Notes: generated by a model from the sequence alone, not told the origin. A stretch of DNA of 64,000 nucleotides from Fragilariopsis cylindrus CCMP1102 (GCA_900095095.1 FMBT01000485.1:1-64000); one strand, 5' to 3'; positions 33,889-47,723 are shown, counted from the stretch's first letter. Program-made: numbers and translations.

Positions 33889-35672
33889 TTAATTATTGTT
33901 ATTGGCACTTTCGACAACAGTTTTGATTGCCTCGTAATTCTTAAGCTTGTCAGGAATATAATATTTTTCAAATACTAATGGAAATGGAGTGTCAAGGCCG
34001 CATACGCGCTGAATAGGACTCTCCAAGGAATAAAAGCATTCCGCCTGAACCGTAGCCACCTGAGCAGAATTTTTTATACGAAAACAATCCACAAATATTG
34101 GGTAAGTAAGGTATACATCAAGAAGAAGATGAAGAACGAGAAGAAAGGAATAAGACGCAACCATGACACGATCTTCAAATCTAAAGGAAAAATCTTACCA
34201 CTTCGGCACCTGAGAAAATTATTATTATTAAGAAACAATCGGTTCAAATACTGGTAAGTATGGTAGATATCAAGAAGAAGAAGAGGAAGAGGAAGACTGG
34301 AATAAGATACAACCATTTGATATCAACTTACCAAATCCGGAAGTTACTGGCGCTTCGTGTGACACTATCAATTTCCCCGTTTTATTTACGCTGTTTGTAA
34401 CGCACTCGATGTCCCAAGGACTTAGAGTTTGCAATCGATCAATTCACAGGAAATACCATCGTTTTCCTTTGACAAGTCACAAGCTTGTTCCAGAACTCTC
34501 AGGTGACCACCCCATCCAAGGACAGTAACATCCGATCCTTCCCGCATGATTTCTGCTTTTCCAAGCTCCACTTCGTAATCTTCCACAGGCACGTCCTCAA
34601 CGGCAGCTCTGTATAGGGCCTTCGGTTCCAGAAATATCACAGGGTCTTTAGAACGGATGGACGATAACAAAAGTCCCTTTCCCAATTGGCGAAAACAATT
34701 CATAGTTAGTTTGGTGCAATATTTACCATTCAAAATTCAATGAGAATCAAATGAAATTACCTTCGCAGCTTTTGGTCCTCTTGGCATGACCACGACAATT
34801 CCAGGACAGTGTGTCAGAAATGCTTCTGGGCTCTGACTATGATAATGCCCGCCATGACCAACAGCTTTGTTTTTTGAGAAATGATTTATGGTTTGATTGT
34901 ACGACGTATATTAGTTAGTAATTCGAATAGATTCTCCACCAAATTTAAAGATAAAAATATTCAATTTTTCCTAACTTACCCCACAAGGCGAACGAAGCGT
35001 GACACCTCCGCAATTCCATTGATTGCCGGACCTATAACGAAATTTGGACATTTCATTTACAATCTGATCAAATGCTGGCGCAGAAAGAGATCAAATTTTT
35101 CATTAATCAACAACATTAGTACCATTCCTCGTAAAGAAAATGACAAACTGACATATTATATGCATCATTATATTTTCTTACCTGGAAACATGTAGTCTGC
35201 AAATTGCATTTCTCCGATAGCTGTCCCACCAGACATACTGGCATAACCAATGGCAAGACCTGCGATACTTGACTCGTTTAGTGGTGTATTGAATACTCTA
35301 TCTGGACCAAATTCTTCCTGTAGATTTTGTGTACAACGGAAGACTCCGCCGAAGGCAACATCTATGATATATAGTAGTTCATACATGGGAAATATTTTTA
35401 ATTTAAGCGGTACATACCGAACAATCGATATGAAGAAAAGGGAAAAAAGCAGTCAATAATATGCATCGCATTCGTATCCACCTACCTTGACCAAAAACAA
35501 TGGAGCTTGGATCCGTTTCTAACGCTATAAATAGTGCGTTATTGATAGCGGTAAATAGATTCATTCGTTCTGTCGTCACGGTCTCAATTGAACTCGAGCT
35601 GAGCGAACGAATAGTCCCAACTCGTTGGAATAATCTACAAGACGTTGTTGATAGTGATGCTAAGATGACCAT
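33889..35672 (-). CDS. BCKDHB: Branched-chain 2-oxoacid dehydrogenase E1 beta subunit
   Basis: Seven exons: 35672-35486, 35361-35182, 35074-34980, 34864-34761, 34676-34332, 34209-34199 (11-nt microexon) and 34059-33889. The product follows BCKDHB almost block by block: [73 protein letters not shown] and [11 protein letters not shown]1 beta pairs with E1 alpha to decarboxylate branched-chain 2-oxoacids with thiamine diphosphate in mitochondria. The start ([13 protein letters not shown]) is a good mitochondrial presequence. Two points need one extra base each: a G run at the donor of exon 3 (about 34978-34982) and a T run near 34434 ([10 protein letters not shown]). Both look like homopolymer errors. 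Confidence 0.9.
34060..34331 (-). repeat. Two sister introns flanking the BCKDHB microexon
   Basis: The introns at 34060-34198 and 34210-34331 resemble each other over most of their length. They share GGTAAGTA-GGTA on the + strand, then ATCAAGAAGAAGA, a GA-rich run, GGAATAAGA and CAACCAT, with matching CACCTGAG acceptor ends. One appears to be a duplicate of the other. Confidence 0.8.
34199..34209 (-). other. 11-nt microexon of BCKDHB
   Basis: GTGCCGAAGTG, between AG and GTAAGA, completes G-A-E-V in [15 protein letters not shown]. This is the exact place where relatives have GF(A/G)xEI. Joins are phase 1 on entry and phase 0 on exit. Confidence 0.85.
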
Positions 35673-36254
35673 GATTTTGGTTTATATACGAAGTTCTCGT
35701 TGGAATAACTACTTCAAGTAATAACGAGAAAGCTTGCAATACAGTAACCTAAACGATAGGAAAAAAAAAAGAATACTGTACACATCAATCAACAAATAGC
35801 ATTCTTAAATTCTTTCACAGAAGAAATGACACAATCCGAATTTGATTTTTTCGACTTTGTGAAGTCAAGTGTCAGAATGTGCGGGACTGGAATGATCCCC
35901 GACTGAAACAAACTGACATGTTTATTATAAATAATAAATATCTTCGCGTTCGCCCCTAGATTTTGTTCGCGTGACTTATTATGTACTAGTAAGTAAGGCC
36001 TAATAAATACTTTTAACTTGTGTTTCATTTTCATAACCTTCGGTGGTGAAGCAATCAACAACGAAGCCGCATTTTCTTTTTACGATTCACATTCATGATG
36101 GCTGGAGGAAGAAGGAAGGATACTGCCTTCGGGTTCATGAAGCACTTTTGATCGATATCTATTTCTTCAAACAATTCAACCGTCAAACAAGTACTGTACA
36201 TAGTACATTTATTGTTTTGTGACAAAACAGCCACGAGGAGGGACTAGAAGAAGT
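35673..36254. other. Divergent promoter region between BCKDHB and the kinase gene
   Basis: A 582-bp spacer between divergent genes with an A10 run near 35761-35770. Only short open frames occur, and no element could be assigned. Confidence 0.5.
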
Positions 36255-39152
36255 ATGTCATTGTTTTCCTTAATTGAAATATGTTGTTTTGGTACAGAAG
36301 AATCGTCGAAGCCCAATGTTTTACTTGTACATGAGGATGACGACTCGTTTCGATCGTCGTCGGTTCCGTCAGATAAAAAAGCACAGGATGCTCTCACAAT
36401 TAAACATCAGAAAAGTGTCTTCTCCTCTCCATTGGAACCAGATGATGCGCTTTGCTTCGTGTGCGAAGCTCATCCTAAAACGACAGACGAGGAAAACTTT
36501 TTGAAACTCGTCTTTCGTGACCATTACTTCTTCGAAGATCTTAACGAAGCTGAACTTAACGAAATAGTCTACGGGATGGAAATGATCGAAGCTGTTGCTG
36601 GACAAGAAGCTGATACAGAATTCATGTACGTCGTCCAAGTTGGTCAACTGTCATATTGTAGTGGTGAAACCGAGGGCGAGACTTCCACCATAGTAAGTGA
36701 AGGGGAGCTATTCTGTGAAATAGACCTTCTGTACGGGGCGAAAGGTACAAATGTGATCGTAGCTGAAGTGCGATCGATCCTGTGGAGACTCCATAACTTT
36801 TCAATTCGATCGGTTTTGGCTAAACAAGCTCTGAAAAACGACGGCGACATTAAGACGTGTTTGCGAAAAGTAGAATTATTTAAAGATCTTTCAGAACAGG
36901 CAATTAACAAATTTGCTGATTCATTAACGAGGGTAAATTATAAGGCAGGAGATCGAATCATAGCGAAAGGAGAAACCGGAGAAATATTTTATATTATCGA
37001 AGAGGGAAAAGTTCGCGTTCATGATATTGGCATGGGCGATTCTCAGGTTCGTTCGTTCATTCGTTCGTTTGTGTTCGTTTGTCCGTTCGTGTTCATTTCA
37101 TTATTATTGCTGTCCTTTCGACACACTTGGAGATATGTTACTGTTATTACCGTTTGTTCCTTCCGTCAATTTTCTTTTGACTTAACCTACATTTTACTAT
37201 TATTTCGACTGATATATTGTGTTTCGCCTTTGCTTTCGATCGGGTATGTTGCGTCGTAAATTCGGATTTCGCCGTTTCGAATAAAGGTGGTCGACCAAAT
37301 CATAGGAAGCGGAGATGCTTTCGGAGAAAGAGCCTTAATAACAGGTGAACTCCGAGTAGCTAATGTCACTGCCATAAACGATGTGACAACACTTGTAATG
37401 GATCGTGCAACTTTTAACGAATCGATAGGAGAACTGAGGGATCTTTTAGACTCCAATGATAGACTTAATACCATAAAGGGCCTCTCTATATTTGCAGAAT
37501 CAGATTTGACACAAATCGAACTTGAACGACTTGCCGAGAAGATGTGTGAGGTTTGTTATAGAAAGGGAACAAAACTAGTACATATTGGATCGCCCTATCC
37601 GCAAAATATTTGGATGTTCCGAAAGGGTGAGCTCATTGTCTACGGGACGAAGTCGGACACTATTTATAAATTGCAAGGCGGTGATTATTTTGGAGACAAG
37701 TCAATTTTAAACCCTCTTGAACATATCAGTTCGCACGACGCGACCTGTGAAACCGTAAGTTCAAGTATCTACATTTATATACTCCTATTTGATCAGCTCT
37801 AACCAACCTTTTCTAACACGCTACATCCAGGATGTCACTACTTATTTGCTAACTCGGGACGAAATCGAATCCGTTGTTGTTGACGCAAGTCGTTTAGGAA
37901 TGGCTTCTGGCTTCATTCAACGTACTAGTAAACGAAGTGAAAAGATGTCAATGAACGATCTAAAAAAACATCACATTATTGGTGAAGGAGGTTTTGGGAT
38001 CGTGTGGTTGTGTACCTCGAAAAAGGATAACACGGCTTACGCTTTGAAAATTATAAATAAACGAAAGGTACTTAAAGAGAAGCAGGAACGAAGCTTATTG
38101 CGTGAGAAGGAGTTACTCTCGATGTTGCAGCACCCATTTATTTTGGGTATAGAAAATTCGTTTGCAGATGAGACTAATTGTTATCTCGTGCTACCGGTAA
38201 TCCAAGGAGGAACACTTTATAGTTATGTAGCAAAAAATACAGTAGGAGGGAGACTCCTACCCAAATCTCACGTCGCGTTTTACGCCGCGTCAGTGATCGA
38301 AGGTTTGGGTCACTTCCACCACCGATTTATTGCCTATAGAGATCTGAAATTAGAGAATGTAAGTTTTTGTGAGCAGTCTAGGTTGCTGTATTGAATACGA
38401 ACGGAGAAACTCTCGGAACTGCTGGTATTGTTGGTATTGTTCGTGCAGGTGGCATCGTAGGCTCATTTTGCTTTGTGCATCGAATATATGATACTATGAC
38501 TATTATTCATCCATTACGCTCGGAAGGTTTTTTCACATTCGATTTATATTTTCTTTTTGATTTTCTCCCACTATACTTTTCTATACAGTTAATGATTGAT
38601 GCCGATGGTTATTTAAAGATCGTTGATCTGGGCTTTGCGAAAATCATATTAAACAAATCTTATACTTTCTGTGGCACTCCCGGCTATCTTGCTCCAGAAG
38701 TTATCTTCGGAAAGGGACATGGATACGCTGTGGATTATTGGTCGTACGGCGTAATTCTGTATGAGTTATTATTTGGGGTTTCACCATTTAATGAGATTGG
38801 AGAGACTACAATGCAGGTGTTCAAAAGAACAGTGTTAGTCAACTATAAATTTCCGCCCTCGACGGACAAAAATGGCGAGAACTTGATAAAAAGTTTGCTT
38901 GTACGGAGAGCTGCTGATCGGATCGGAAATTTGAAGAGCGGGTATTTAGATATTCGGAATCATTCTTTCTTTCAGGATATGGGTGTGAATACAAAAAAGC
39001 TCTTGAAGAAAGAGATCACACCTCCCTGGATTCCCAATGTGACTGATCAATTTGACTCGCAGAATTTTGACGATTCTTCCAAGTTTGAAAATGGAAATAT
39101 ACCTGACACTCCGCTCACAATTGCACAGCAAGCGGTGTTTGCTAGCTTTTAA
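36255..39152 (+). CDS. cGMP-dependent-type protein kinase (three CNB domains plus AGC kinase)
   Basis: Four exons (36255-37046, 37287-37754, 37831-38358, 38589-39152), all joined in phase 0, give 783 residues. The first ATG is 36255, as the upstream extension begins with GTG. Three cyclic-nucleotide-binding modules precede the kinase. Only the second has a canonical phosphate cassette (FGERALITGELRVANV). The first (LFCEIDLLYGAKGTN) and third (YFGDKSILNPLEH) lack the cassette arginine. The AGC kinase has GEGGFGIVWL, YALKIINK, YRDLKLEN (at the exon 3/4 boundary), DLGFAK and TFCGTPGYLAPE with a PDK1-type Thr. It ends in a PKA/PKG-like tail (ITPPWIPNVTDQFDSQNFDD). The domain order is that of PKG. 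The regulating nucleotide, cGMP or cAMP, is inferred. Confidence 0.88.
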
Positions 39153-40590
39153 CAGCAATACAAGTGCTACCATTCAATGAGAATACAAAATGTGCAATAT
39201 TTATGACCTACTTACTTTATCCACTTAAAATAGAATAGAAACTCAAGTATTGATCACAGATCTTTTCTGGTAGAGAAACTGAACCATAAGTCAAGGTCAC
39301 ATATTTTAGAATACATATAGCAGCTTGTAAGTATGCATGTTGCATGTGATAAGACAATTCTTTGGTGATGATACTAACATTTGAACATGAATGCTGTGAT
39401 AAGAATGAAACCAAACCCTTGCAAACTAAGTTATAGTATGCCGATATAGATTGAATGATACTTTCTCTGCTGCGTTTTCACTCATTAAGTTACAAATATT
39501 CAAGCCAAGTGATAGTTGATACCGAAGTTAATAAGTCTCCACCATTTGGATGTATGACACCATCATTGTAAGAATATTACCATTGGTTAGTTGGGTTCAT
39601 ATATTGATTGATGAGCATGTTGGTACTTCAAAAATTAATGTATGTGTGCCCTTTCAAGGATCAAACATGCCAACAAAGCATAAGTCAATAGGTATGCTGG
39701 TGTCTTTCTTTATTAGCTAGATTATGTAACGGTACATCCCACTTTTGTTGTGCATTTAGGTAATTATTTACACTTTGGCAAAGCTTCCGCTACGGTGAAG
39801 GCTTCTGCTTATTCTGTCTACATCTATACTACATCTTGCAAAGTGACTTTTCCCTGTCCTAGTCAATTGTGACAATTTCATCTCTCTCTATCTTCCATAG
39901 CTAGTCCCAAAGCAATCATCACATGCAATGTAATATCAGCAGCAACCTAACCATTATAATGATGTGGCAACTGGAACATCAAACAAGAGCAACACATTGA
40001 CAACAAAAACCAGAATAACAACACAAACATAACACTTGAACCTATTCAACACCATCATCATTTTACTATACATCATTATTTATGATGATTCTTCTGCAGT
40101 GCTGTCAACCCTATTTAATTAAGAAGAACTCTAAATTCCTGAATTAATGAAGGCGACCGCGCCGTGCGTACTAGTAACGACGAGCAGGAACTGCGAACAC
40201 ACCACGCAACAATCTGTCAAAATCTTCGTTAGTGTTGCTAAATTTTTCAATTCAAAAAAGAGAGATTCCTACGATTCAACTATTACTTGACATACAACGC
40301 ATAATTATTAATGTCAAACGGAATTTGATTTTAGAGATCATCATGGAGCCCTTTTCCAGTACAAATTCTACGAGAACACTCTTTGCGTATTTAGAAAAAA
40401 AAGCGATGGCCATCAAGAACTCAGTAGAAATTGTAGAATTAACAGCTGTATGACGCCTTACAAAAGAAACACATCAAACACCTATTCATCACCACAACAT
40501 CTACTCGTACTCGTACTTGTAATAGAAATAATAAATCGTACACACATACACACCATAACAACAACCACAACAATAACAACAACAATTATA
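39153..40590. other. Intergenic region with a CpG-depleted block
   Basis: A 1.4-kb gap. From about 39240 to 40150 only around six CpG dinucleotides occur in about 900 bases, with many TpG and CpA. The sequence on either side is CpG-rich. No open frame or terminal repeat was recognised. A plausible reading is an old, formerly methylated repeat. Confidence 0.55.
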
Positions 40591-41768
40591 ATGATCTTTT
40601 CAAGAGGAGTTGTTGTATTAGCTCTTGCCATCACTGGCGCCAGTGCCTTTTCACCATCCGCCAGATCTTCCCCAGCACAGGTAAGTTTAACAAACTTATG
40701 TCGACTCACTCACCTTGTCAGCGTCAAATTCTGTCGAATAGAGTTTAGTGTTCGTAGTATAACGCGACGCCATGCTAAAAAGATTCCAAATTGAATTTGG
40801 GAACTATTTAGTAAAGCGGATACAGTTTCAGTAGATATCATCGTGTATGTTTTCATCCACCATGGTCGTATCAAACGACACATCACATTGTCAACGCCAT
40901 CGTGCCTAGTAAAAACTACGTCAGTCCGCCGCTTACGCTAGCTTAACGCGGTTAAAAAACAAATTTTAATTGATTGCCAAAACGAAGAAGAAACAAATCT
41001 ACCTTCACACATAGCGAGCTGAGGACAGCGTATTCCAAAAATAAGAAACACTTTACCTCTAGATGTTGTCTGTCAAAACTAGAACGATTTGTTCCCCCGC
41101 CGACTTCCTTTATTCTCCATTAAGGCACTTGTATTCTGATCGTGCGTTGTCCGTTGATATTGATTGCATGCATAACTCTTTCTTATCCTTTTTTACTCAC
41201 CCAAATCATATATTATCATTTTCTTTTCTCCTCCGTTTAGGTCTCACAAATTGTTGAACAAAGTCAACGATTTCAACCACGAACATCGGCAATTTTTGTT
41301 GGTGACGATGATATTGATGTCGAGTCTCCACCTGATGAGGATTATATTGTAAATGTTGGTGATCTTGAAGAAGACGACGATGATGGTATTGAAGATGATG
41401 GTATTGAACCAGCTTGGTACGAATCTCAACAACGTCTTGAAAAGCTTCGATCAGAAAACCGACGACACGATAAGGATACTGGTTCACCTGAATTCCAAGT
41501 GGCTGGTATGACGGAGCGTATCTCCTACTTAACAAAGCACTTACAACAACATCCTAAAGATTTCTCGACTCGACGTGGCTTAGTTGCCATGGTCAACAAA
41601 CGTCGTCGTCTACTAAACTACTTGTACACCGAAGATCAAGAGAAATATATCTCTATCATTGCATCATTAGGTATTCGTCACAAGGCACCTGCTATGTTCG
41701 ATAAGGAAACACGATATTCTTCCTATCCTAGACAAAAGGCTATCAAGAAACATTTGTTGAAGAAATAA
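40591..41768 (+). CDS. RPS15: Plastid ribosomal protein S15 (bS15c, nucleus-encoded)
   Basis: Two exons (40591-40680 and 41241-41768, phase 0) give 205 residues. The N-terminus is a signal peptide (GVVVLALAITGASA) followed by FSPSAR, so the ASAF-type cleavage motif points to plastid import. The C-terminal 85 residues are bS15: GSPEFQVAGMTERISYLTKH, then DFSTRRGLVAMVNKRRRLLN and YISIIASLGIR. Together they form the conserved four-helix rRNA-binding fold of the 30S platform. An acidic linker with DDIDVESPPDEDY and an Asp/Glu run separates the transit peptide from the domain. The 560-nt intron falls just after the import motif, a position that fits exon shuffling of the leader. Confidence 0.92.
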
Positions 41769-42434
41769 ATACAAATGAAATAAGGATGGAGATGCATTAT
41801 AATATGATAATGAGGGAAAATTCTTTTTCATTACGAAAAGAGAGAGAGAGAGGCACATTGCATGAACTCTCTTTACGAACCGAACCGACCAATAGTTCAC
41901 ACCACTTACTGCTACTTTTAATAAAGCACAACTAGAAGATCTTAGTGTTCCGAAGTAAGAATAAGTCGCATTTATATTTTCACTCTATGTTGTTTAGTGT
42001 AATCATGAACTAACTGTCCTACTGTATTCAATACACACTCATAGCGTAGCTGCACACACTCACAAACTAAATCATTAGTTCAGTGTATGTGTGAATAGTG
42101 TAATCTAGTAGTATGGTGTAGTTGTGATCTTTCACGGACCTAATAGTACAGTACAAAACCATGCTTTCCGTTTCTCCGACATAATGATACTTGTGATAAT
42201 TGGAGCTGTGAGTGTGAGTGAGCAAAATTAGTAAAATTGTACAAGTGCTGTATTTGAGTTGATATCTATTGCAATGATACAATGACCGAAACAAATATGC
42301 ACCTTCGTTTCGTTCTTTCTAAATGCTGTAATTGCTGTTTAATAACGAACGTAATAACTCACATAAATATAGTTAGTAAAGTAATGTAGTCTTAAAGATG
42401 ATGATGTTATTTCTCTATTGTTATTGTTTAAAGT
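41769..42434. other. Intergenic region between convergent genes
   Basis: An AT-rich spacer between the ends of RPS15 and proteasome alpha4, with a GA run (about 41841-41851) and CACTCA/GTGAGT-like short motifs. No gene was recognised. Confidence 0.55.
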
Positions 42435-43406
42435 TTACTCTGTTGGTTTCTTTTCTTCTTCCATACTCGCTTCGATCTCATCAACGTGTTCTTGAATAGA
42501 TTTTTCATCGAGCATTACCTTAATCCCACCCTGACGGACTACACAAAGTTGCATTGTCTTCGCCCCACTATCAACCACCTCCAATAGAGCCTGGACGGCT
42601 AATCGGACACATTTTTGTTCGGTAAGGTCTTCATCAGTTAGATCTTGATATTGTTTTTCCAAGAATTCTCGTAACGACTTTGAATTACGCCCACCAATTA
42701 CCTGTGCCTTCCATCGAGAATGTGTCCCCGCTGGATCCGTCTGGTACAGGTATGGTTTGACACCCTTATCGTCATCGTTCACACCTGCAACCAGGGTAGC
42801 GATACCGAACGGTCGAACCCCACCTTGTTGTGTATACTTTTGTTGAATCCGAGCAAGGTACCGGGCCAAGTAATCAGCTGATGGTGCATCCTCCATCGTT
42901 AGTCGGTACGATTGAGCCTCTAAACGGACCTTGTTAATCAAGACACGTGCATCAGCCGTTAAGCCTGCAAATGCTAGGACGGTCCTATCGTCGATGTTAG
43001 CGATCTTACGGATGGTTCGAGAATCTTGTAGTCTGTTGTAGCGTAACAAAAGATATATTACGAGGGTATGGTGAGAAAAGTTCGATAGCGAATGAAAATG
43101 ATAGTAATGTTATAATAAATAATATGCTTCAAGAAAAGAAAAAAAGGGATAGACCGATCGACCCGCTTGATTCCCTAACAGAGTACACATGTTCCAGAAA
43201 TTGGATACCTAACCAGCTAACGTTACTAATATCGAAAGGAAATAAACTTACTTTGCAATAGCTCTTTTTTCTACTGCAAGGACGACACAATCTTTTCCTT
43301 GTACACCTACGACGGTGGACCCCCTTCGGACAGCCTCCATGGAATATTCGACTTGTAACAAATGTCCATCGGGACTAAAAACGGTAATGGCACGATCGTA
43401 CGACAT
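42435..43406 (-). CDS. PSMA7: 20S proteasome subunit alpha4 (PSMA7/PAD)
   Basis: Two exons (43406-43252 and 43032-42435, phase 2) give 250 residues. The start [20 protein letters not shown] is the alpha-subunit signature. [11 protein letters not shown] across the splice, [20 protein letters not shown] and [15 protein letters not shown] follow PSMA7 closely. A K-E-rich tail ([12 protein letters not shown]) matches the family's charged C-terminus. Alpha4 is a gate-ring subunit of the 20S core and is not catalytic. It is transcribed divergently from the GGPPS gene 513 bp away. Confidence 0.93.
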
Positions 43407-45243
<1,837 letters not shown>

Positions 45244-45520
45244 TACATAGAAGACAATAGAACAAGATTATCTGATTGAGTGAATACCTTTTTATATATA
45301 AACCAGTTTACATACAGAATATATATCATTATTATTATACAGAATTCACAACTTCGCTTATATTATTTCTCTTGTTCTATTTGCAGCCATTGTCTCCGAT
45401 TTTAAATCAATAATGTTCTTGTGAGACCTTTTCTGCTTCATCGTTGTTGCAGAATTCTTATTCCTAATTTTGGACCTCCTTTTCCTCTTCATCAAGTAGT
45501 TTGTTTCCCAGTTCTTCTTC
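45244..45520. other. Short spacer with an imperfect 57-bp tandem duplication
   Basis: On the + strand 45455-45511 and 45512 to about 45560 are imperfect copies sharing TTCCTAATTTTGGA and a CCTCTTC run. The second copy overlaps the end of the neighbouring minus-strand gene. Confidence 0.65.
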
Positions 45521-46197
45521 CTAATTTTGGATCTCATCTTCCTCTTCCTCATCTACTACATCTAGTTCGGGTTTCCTTGCGGTCAATACCCAGCCACCAT
45601 CTTGACATTGTTCACATTCCAAAAAGTAAGAAGACGTGACCAAACCCATTCTAATCCCATCTACATCTCCTGGTTGTACAGCCATATCTTCAGCCATGAC
45701 GGACGATTCAGGTAGGACGTGAATCGATAACTCTCCATCCATTCCCGGAATAAGACCATCGTAAAATGATGTGAGGAGTTTGTCGTCAAATAATGACGAT
45801 ATCGACGACGATTTCAATAGGATGTGCACCTGTTTTAACGAATTCGGTTTGATCTGATCACATGCGTCTTTTAATATATCATCCATCTCAGACGGATCTC
45901 CAATCTTCAACGACAGCATGTCAGCTCCACCTGACGGTTCAAAATGCATAGAACCAAGCAGTACTAAGACTGTTGTTGGTTGGAAATCGGCTTCGACGTC
46001 GTCGTTATCATTATTTTAATAGCGTCTTCTTCGTCTTTAACTGCGGCTTCTTCTAGCATAGCCATTATTCGTTTTTCTTCTTCAATATCGACATGCTCGT
46101 CATGATCTTCTACCCGCAGCTGTTTCGAGTTGCCCTCGTCGTTGTCATTATCATCATCATTATCCACGACGATTTCTTCTTCTTCGTTTGATCCCAT
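45521..46197 (-). CDS. Acidic hypothetical protein (frame break near 46006)
   Basis: I do not recognise this protein with confidence. It starts at ATG 46197 with an acidic region (MGSNEEEEIVVDNDDD). One base appears missing from the A run near 46006. The reading then continues as NNDNDDVEADFQPTTVLVLL, which runs straight into the second open frame through GSMHFEPSGGADMLSL. The ordered part includes LTSFYDGLIPGMDGELSIHV and LVTSSYFLECEQCQDGGW, faintly like the N-terminal methyltransferase-like domain of anamorsin/Dre2. The cysteine-rich Fe-S tail of that family is absent, so this is only a guess. The end is another acidic run (DVVDEEEEDE) next to a tandem duplication. About 226 residues if the frames belong together. 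Confidence 0.5.
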
Positions 46198-46997
46198 GTC
46201 GTTGCTTTTCTGTCGGCGTTCTTGGGGATGTATGGAATAAATTTACGGTCGAATTGTCGAATTTCGTATCCTTTTCAACAAAAATTTCAAATATTTTTGC
46301 CGTAGAAGCTATACCTGTACTTGAATCGGTGGTGATCGAGGCGTACCTGCTAGTACCTCTAGATGCTAGAGTACTAACTTACATGATGTTATTGGTTATT
46401 GTCTTCTTTAATATTACTAGTAGCTAGGAGACAAGAGGTAAAATTTCATCCAGAATATTGTAAAGAGCAGAAATCTTACTGAATGATTAGTATGCATGGG
46501 TGAAGATAAAATTGTTTGTCATTTTTGTTTATATTGTTACAGCAAAATGATAATAATAATAATAATAATAGTAATAATAGACTAGATTGGCTCGTGCTGA
46601 TAGGTTAATCGTTGTAGAGGGTAGTTCCTACCTAATAGTAGTAACCATGCATGTATCAGTATTATATAAGTAGACTACTGTAGTTTATGAAGGTGGGTTT
46701 CATATTGTTTACTTAAAAGTTTAGATTCTAAAAATCATCCTAGGTATAGAAGGCTAGGGAAGGACTTCAAAATAAATACGTTTATTTACCTTTTGAAACA
46801 TAATAGTAAGTTATTACAATTACTAATTCTATTCGTTGATTAGATTAGTTTTGATGCAGGTTTCCAAATTTTTTCTTGTGTTTTTTACCTAGAGATGGTT
46901 ATCTACCACCACTCTACATATTATTTTTGAGATATTCTGCATAAATTATTATTTATAGTAGTACTACTTGTAGTACAATGATACTCGTATCATTCAT
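46198..46997. other. Intergenic, AT-rich with TAA repeats
   Basis: Between the acidic gene and PSMB4. A TAA/TAG trinucleotide run lies at about 46549-46578. CpG is scarce here too, but base composition is very AT-rich. No coding region was recognised. Confidence 0.55.
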
Positions 46998-47723
46998 TTA
47001 CGAACCCCTATCTCCATCCAAATCACCAGTCGCTCGGACCATACTAGGAGCGTTCCATCCGGTTGAATGGTCTAAGTCATAGGGTTCTGAAACAATACAT
47101 CCCTCGCTGGTACACTTGGCAAGTTGGATACGAGCGGAGGCTCTGCAATCTCTGTAAAATAGGACCTTCATGCAATCCTCCAACAGAGCCCGAGCCTCTC
47201 CTTCATTCAAATCAGGTCTCCATTTTTCTCGCAACAAGGGCATAGCTAGGTACGCGCCAAAGCCAGTTGCTACCAAATTTTCTTGTAGGGTTGTTCCTAA
47301 CTTATCGATGGTTCCTAAAAATGGTTTAGAGGTTTGTTCGTCATAACCTGCAACAACAACGTCATTCCAGTAAGGATTCTGTTTCGAACGTTTTTGATAC
47401 ATGACGGCTCTTAAATAATTCCAAAGAGACTTCGCGGGAAGTTTACGTTCCACGTAAATGCTTTCCATAGAACTAGTTGTAGACTCCTCCAATGCTAAAG
47501 CTTTTACCTTAGCAATGATTTCTTGTAAGTCGGAGTATTCACCCGATGCACCGACCAAGATACGGTCTTCAATACTATATAAGCGGGGTGTGTTGAAGGA
47601 CTTAGCCATACTACCGTAAGAAAGAAGAGTATCGGCGGCTAGTAAAACGCCACCATCGTATACGAGACCGACGACACTAGTGCCTGTGGTTATTGGACGG
47701 GTGGTGCGCTGATTGGAAGACAT
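46998..47723 (-). CDS. PSMB4: 20S proteasome subunit beta7 (PSMB4)
   Basis: A single exon. The body matches PSMB4: TGTSVVGLVYDGGVLLAADT, LLSYGSMAKSFN, VGASGEYSDLQ, YQKRSKQNPYWNDVVVAGY, ATGFGAYLAMPLLREKW and VLFYRDCRASARIQLAK. Beta7 is a non-catalytic subunit of the beta ring whose C-terminal arm embraces the opposite ring. I chose the Met at 47723 (MSSNQRTTRPITTGT, 241 residues). The frame stays open to an upstream Met at 47852. That extension is strongly hydrophobic and would look like a signal peptide, which makes no sense for a cytosolic/nuclear complex. Confidence 0.88.
   Translation of the reverse strand: MSSNQRTTRPITTGTSVVGLVYDGGVLLAADTLLSYGSMAKSFNTPRLYSIEDRILVGASGEYSDLQEIIAKVKALALEESTTSSMESIYVERKLPAKSLWNYLRAVMYQKRSKQNPYWNDVVVAGYDEQTSKPFLGTIDKLGTTLQENLVATGFGAYLAMPLLREKWRPDLNEGEARALLEDCMKVLFYRDCRASARIQLAKCTSEGCIVSEPYDLDHSTGWNAPSMVRATGDLDGDRGS

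Noticed and set aside
39240-40150. LTR or other retroelement remnant
   Set aside because: No terminal repeats, primer-binding site or coding trace was seen; only the CpG depletion supports a repeat origin.
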